Positions 16,101-17,044 of a stretch of DNA of 17,044 nucleotides are shown here, piece by piece. The notes under the pieces are model-generated. The model had not been told where the DNA came from. It was given only the letters and a program-made list of their open reading frames with translations, and did not search any database. Position numbers and translations under genes: made by a program. Every line of letters starts with the position of its first letter. Position 1 is the first letter of the stretch. The DNA comes from Bacteroidota bacterium (GTDB lineage Bacteria > Bacteroidota > Bacteroidia > B-17B0 > Aurantibacillaceae), in the NCBI GenBank assembly GCA_947449125.1, contig CANFQR010000009.1:1-17044 (forward strand). The letters are read 5' to 3'.

Positions 16101-17044
16101 CAGAGGTTCCGCTTACCGTATAAGTTGTAGTCGTATTGGGTGACAGTGTTATAACAGAACCTACTAGGTTACCTGCATTTGTCGTATAAGTCAATGCACC
16201 GGAATACAACACATTGGAACTATTTCCTAAACAAATAGCCGTTGGTGACAACGCAGAGGTAATATTTGGTAATGGATTTACTGTAATTAAAACCGTATTT
16301 GTGTTGAAACAACCTACTGCATTAACTCCAGTTACAGTATATATTGTCGTAACAATTGGCGATAACGTTACGGCTGAGCCAACTGTTAATCCTGGGTTCC
16401 AAGTATAACTCAATGCGCCATTGGCCGTTAAATTTGCTGATGACCCAGCGCAAATACTGGTTGCTGTATTGATGCTTATGGTTGGTAAGGGATTAATGCT
16501 AACATTTGTAGTAGCTGAATTAACGCATCCGGAGGCGTTTGTTACACTTAAAGTATACACTCCTCCATTAGCGTTAGTTACATTTGTAATGGTAGAGTTT
16601 TGTTGGTTACTGGTAAATCCGTTTGGTCCTGTCCAAGTATAAGAACTTGCTGTTTGAGAGGTTAAACTTAATGTTCCTCCAGAACATAATGGACTATTAC
16701 TCGTTGGAATAACAACAGGTAATGAATTTACAACAATTGAAAAAGTGTTGGTTGTTAAGCAACCTAATGCGGATGTTCCACTTACTGTGTAGGTGGTATT
16801 TGTTAATGGGGACAGTGTTATGGCTGAACCTACTAAGTTACCTGTATTGGTAGTGTAGGTTAATGCTCCTGAATATAATACATTAGCATTACTTCCTAAA
16901 CAAATAGCCGTGGGCGATACTACAGCTGTTATGGTTGGTAATGGATTTACGGTAATTAACACCGTATTTGTATTGGAACACCCTACTGCATTAGCTCCTG
17001 TTACTGTATAAATAGTCGTGACACTTGGAGATATTGTTACCGCA
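12901..17044 (-). CDS. Giant Ig-repeat cell-surface protein with PKD and T9SS type B sorting domain (N-terminus outside window)
   Basis: Secreted surface protein, probably an adhesin or gliding-related filament. The frame stays open to the right edge, giving 1380 residues; a GTG at 16962 lies inside a repeat and is not a start. From the N-terminal side: part of module D (16936-17044), A (16717-16935), B (16483-16716), D (16267-16482), A (16048-16266), then three copies of a C1-C2-C3 block (16047-13906), a single module E resembling B (13669-13905), a Cys-rich module F with four cysteines (13432-13668), a PKD-like domain (13177-13431) and a CHU_C sorting domain (12901-13176). Nearly every Ig-like module has two cysteines about 50-60 residues apart and a central YTW motif; in the A modules the Trp is replaced (LTYTTN). 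Residues are dominated by Thr, Ser, Asn, Val and Gly. No enzymatic domain is seen. Its own terminator lies at 12861-12890. Confidence 0.9.
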   Translation of the reverse strand, partial: AVTISPSVTTIYTVTGANAVGCSNTNTVLITVNPLPTITAVVSPTAICLGSNANVLYSGALTYTTNTGNLVGSAITLSPLTNTTYTVSGTSALGCLTTNTFSIVVNSLPVVIPTSNSPLCSGGTLSLTSQTASSYTWTGPNGFTSNQQNSTITNVTNANGGVYTLSVTNASGCVNSATTNVSINPLPTISINTATSICAGSSANLTANGALSYTWNPGLTVGSAVTLSPIVTTIYTVTGVNAVGCFNTNTVLITVNPLPNITSALSPTAICLGNSSNVLYSGALTYTTNAGNLVGSVITLSPNTTTTYTVSGTSALGCLNTSTFSIAVISLPVVTISSSSPTLCMNNYNGSPNTVSFTANGANTYTWGPINGLTANTLNGSTIIGTSSNGALNGIVTVVGSVGNCTNIATFTVNAIVNPTISVTSGSMCAGTSVVLNANGANTYTWSPSLGLNITNGSQVIASPNNTTIYNVIGSTAGCNSQTETGTATVVPNPTVVISPANPVICFGETISLTASGATDYTWTPSTALSSTNTSLTSANPTLTTTYNILGSQATCTNLASVTVSVLPLPVVTISSSSPTLCMNNYNGSPNIVSFTASGANTYTWGPISGLITNTLNGSIITGTSSNGSTNGVVTVVGSVGNCTNIATFTVNAVPNPTISVISGSMCAGTSVVLNASGASTYTWSPSNALNVVNGPQVIANPLGTSIYNVIGSTAGCNSQTQSGTATVVPNPTVVITPANPFICFGKNISLTASGATDYTWTPSIGLSSSNLANTIANPTITTTYNILGSQATCTNLASVTVTVINLPVVNITSSSPTLCMNNFNGSPNNVTLTASGANTYTWGPISGLMPNTLNGPVIIGTSSNGAAVGTVTVTGTVGTCSNTATFTVNAVPNPTISVTSGSMCAGTSVVLNASGSNTYTWSPSIGLNTTSGPQVTANPTVTTIYNVIGSSAGCNSQTQAGIANVVPNPTITISPVNPYICFGNSVSLSASGATTYTWLPNIALSSTTAINVTANPTVTTTYTVIGSQATCTNTAINTVTVLPLPVPTITSSAQACVYTPVNLQTNPGYSVYQWTGPIGFSSNVSNATFTANTTAQTGTYNLSVTDAFGCIGTASTSIIINPLPAGILVRDGKNSCVPFCANFSVSTVGSPIVNTVWQVNNQTVFTPTLSYCLNKAGSYTVGALFSDANGCSNTATFTIKAYESPVANFIYSPINPIEGIEPISFTNTSTGNANVSWNWYFINNNGYISNQANTSYLFEQAGNYPVALVVKNKLGCSDTIIQVINVNEDHSLYVPNAFTPNYDGKNDVFLPKGRGISKYNLMVFDRWGQKLFESNEFTEGWDGTFGGVLCKNDVYIWKIIASFSNAKPKEYTGQIMLIK
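13906..16047 (-). repeat. Tandem super-repeat, three copies of exactly 714 bases, in frame
   Basis: Copies lie at 15334-16047, 14620-15333 and 13906-14619 (first to last in protein order). Each encodes 238 residues split into modules C1 (87), C2 (75) and C3 (76), with no insertion or deletion between copies. Landmark: the plus-strand string CATACATAA begins at 14581, 15295 and 16009, spaced 714 each time. Hand comparison gives about 41 changes in 238 between copies 1 and 2 (about 83% identical) and about 62 between copies 2 and 3 (about 74%). Each module has one cysteine pair, for example TLCMNN with GNC, SMCAG with AGC, and ICFG with ATC. Confidence 0.95.
16048..17044 (-). repeat. Second repeat system, A-B-D modules with a 669-base period, cut by the right edge
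   Basis: Module A occurs at 16717-16935 and again at 16048-16266, both 219 bases, with starts 669 bases (223 residues) apart. The shared plus-strand string CCTAAACAAATAGCCG begins at 16895 and 16226. Module D is complete at 16267-16482 and appears again, partly, at 16936-17044, also one period away. The order is therefore (D)-A-B-D-A. The visible edge copy suggests that the array continues beyond the window. Confidence 0.9.

Noticed and set aside
13979..16642. Series of plus-strand open frames of 64-91 codons opposite the repeat gene, some alike in sequence
   Set aside because: They are antisense shadows of the tandem repeats; their similarity to each other follows from the 714- and 669-base repeats, and none has a recognisable start region or domain.
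16962..16962. GTG as the start codon of the giant surface protein
   Set aside because: The frame is open upstream to the window edge and encodes a further part of module D (TIYTVTGANAVGC), so the gene simply continues beyond the window.

Overview
The window looks like a chromosomal fragment from a low-GC member of the Bacteroidota. The reasons are a putative type IX secretion system (T9SS) shuttle/sortase pair (PorV2/PorU2-like), a gliding-motility-type T9SS type B sorting domain (CHU_C) on a giant repeat protein, a DUF983 protein next to a short thioredoxin, very AT-rich coding DNA, few recognisable Shine-Dalgarno sites, and a Bacteroidota-type TAnnTTTG promoter box. I cannot place it below phylum. 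No mobile element, CRISPR array, tRNA or rRNA is visible, and no stretch over 300 bases lacks a gene.

Layout, left to right. (1) Positions 1-410 hold the C-terminal part of QueE (7-deazaguanine pathway). It converges, 3 bases apart, with a secreted N-acetylmuramoyl-L-alanine amidase on the minus strand (414-1697). (2) A plus-strand run from 1763 to 10655 looks like one operon or two: arfB (ribosome rescue), an MBOAT membrane O-acyltransferase, a DltD/PatB-like SGNH protein, a PorV2-like outer-membrane barrel, and a 1671-residue PorU2-like C25 protease. Junctions are tight: 2 bases between arfB and MBOAT, a 4-base overlap with a TTG start into the SGNH gene, 49 bases to porV2, and an ATGA overlap into porU2. 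(3) A minus-strand DEAD-box RNA helicase (10695-11915) has an altered Walker A motif. (4) A DUF983 zinc-ribbon membrane protein (12119-12517) is followed by a thioredoxin (12544-12840) and a perfect hairpin terminator. (5) The minus strand from 12901 past the right edge encodes the C-terminal 1380 residues of a surface protein built of Ig-like modules, a PKD domain and a type B sorting domain.

How the genes fit together (inference): MBOAT plus SGNH protein is the standard pair for moving acyl groups across the inner membrane onto a cell-wall or envelope glycan. PorV-family barrels shuttle T9SS cargo to PorU-family cysteine proteases, which remove sorting domains and join cargo to a lipopolysaccharide. 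The giant repeat protein is itself a T9SS client, but its type B sorting domain may use a different route. The most unusual features are an exact 714-base, three-copy tandem super-repeat in the surface protein, a second 669-base repeat beside it, an apparent ILEI/FAM3-like domain inside the PorU2-like protein, and the Gly-to-Val change in the helicase P-loop.
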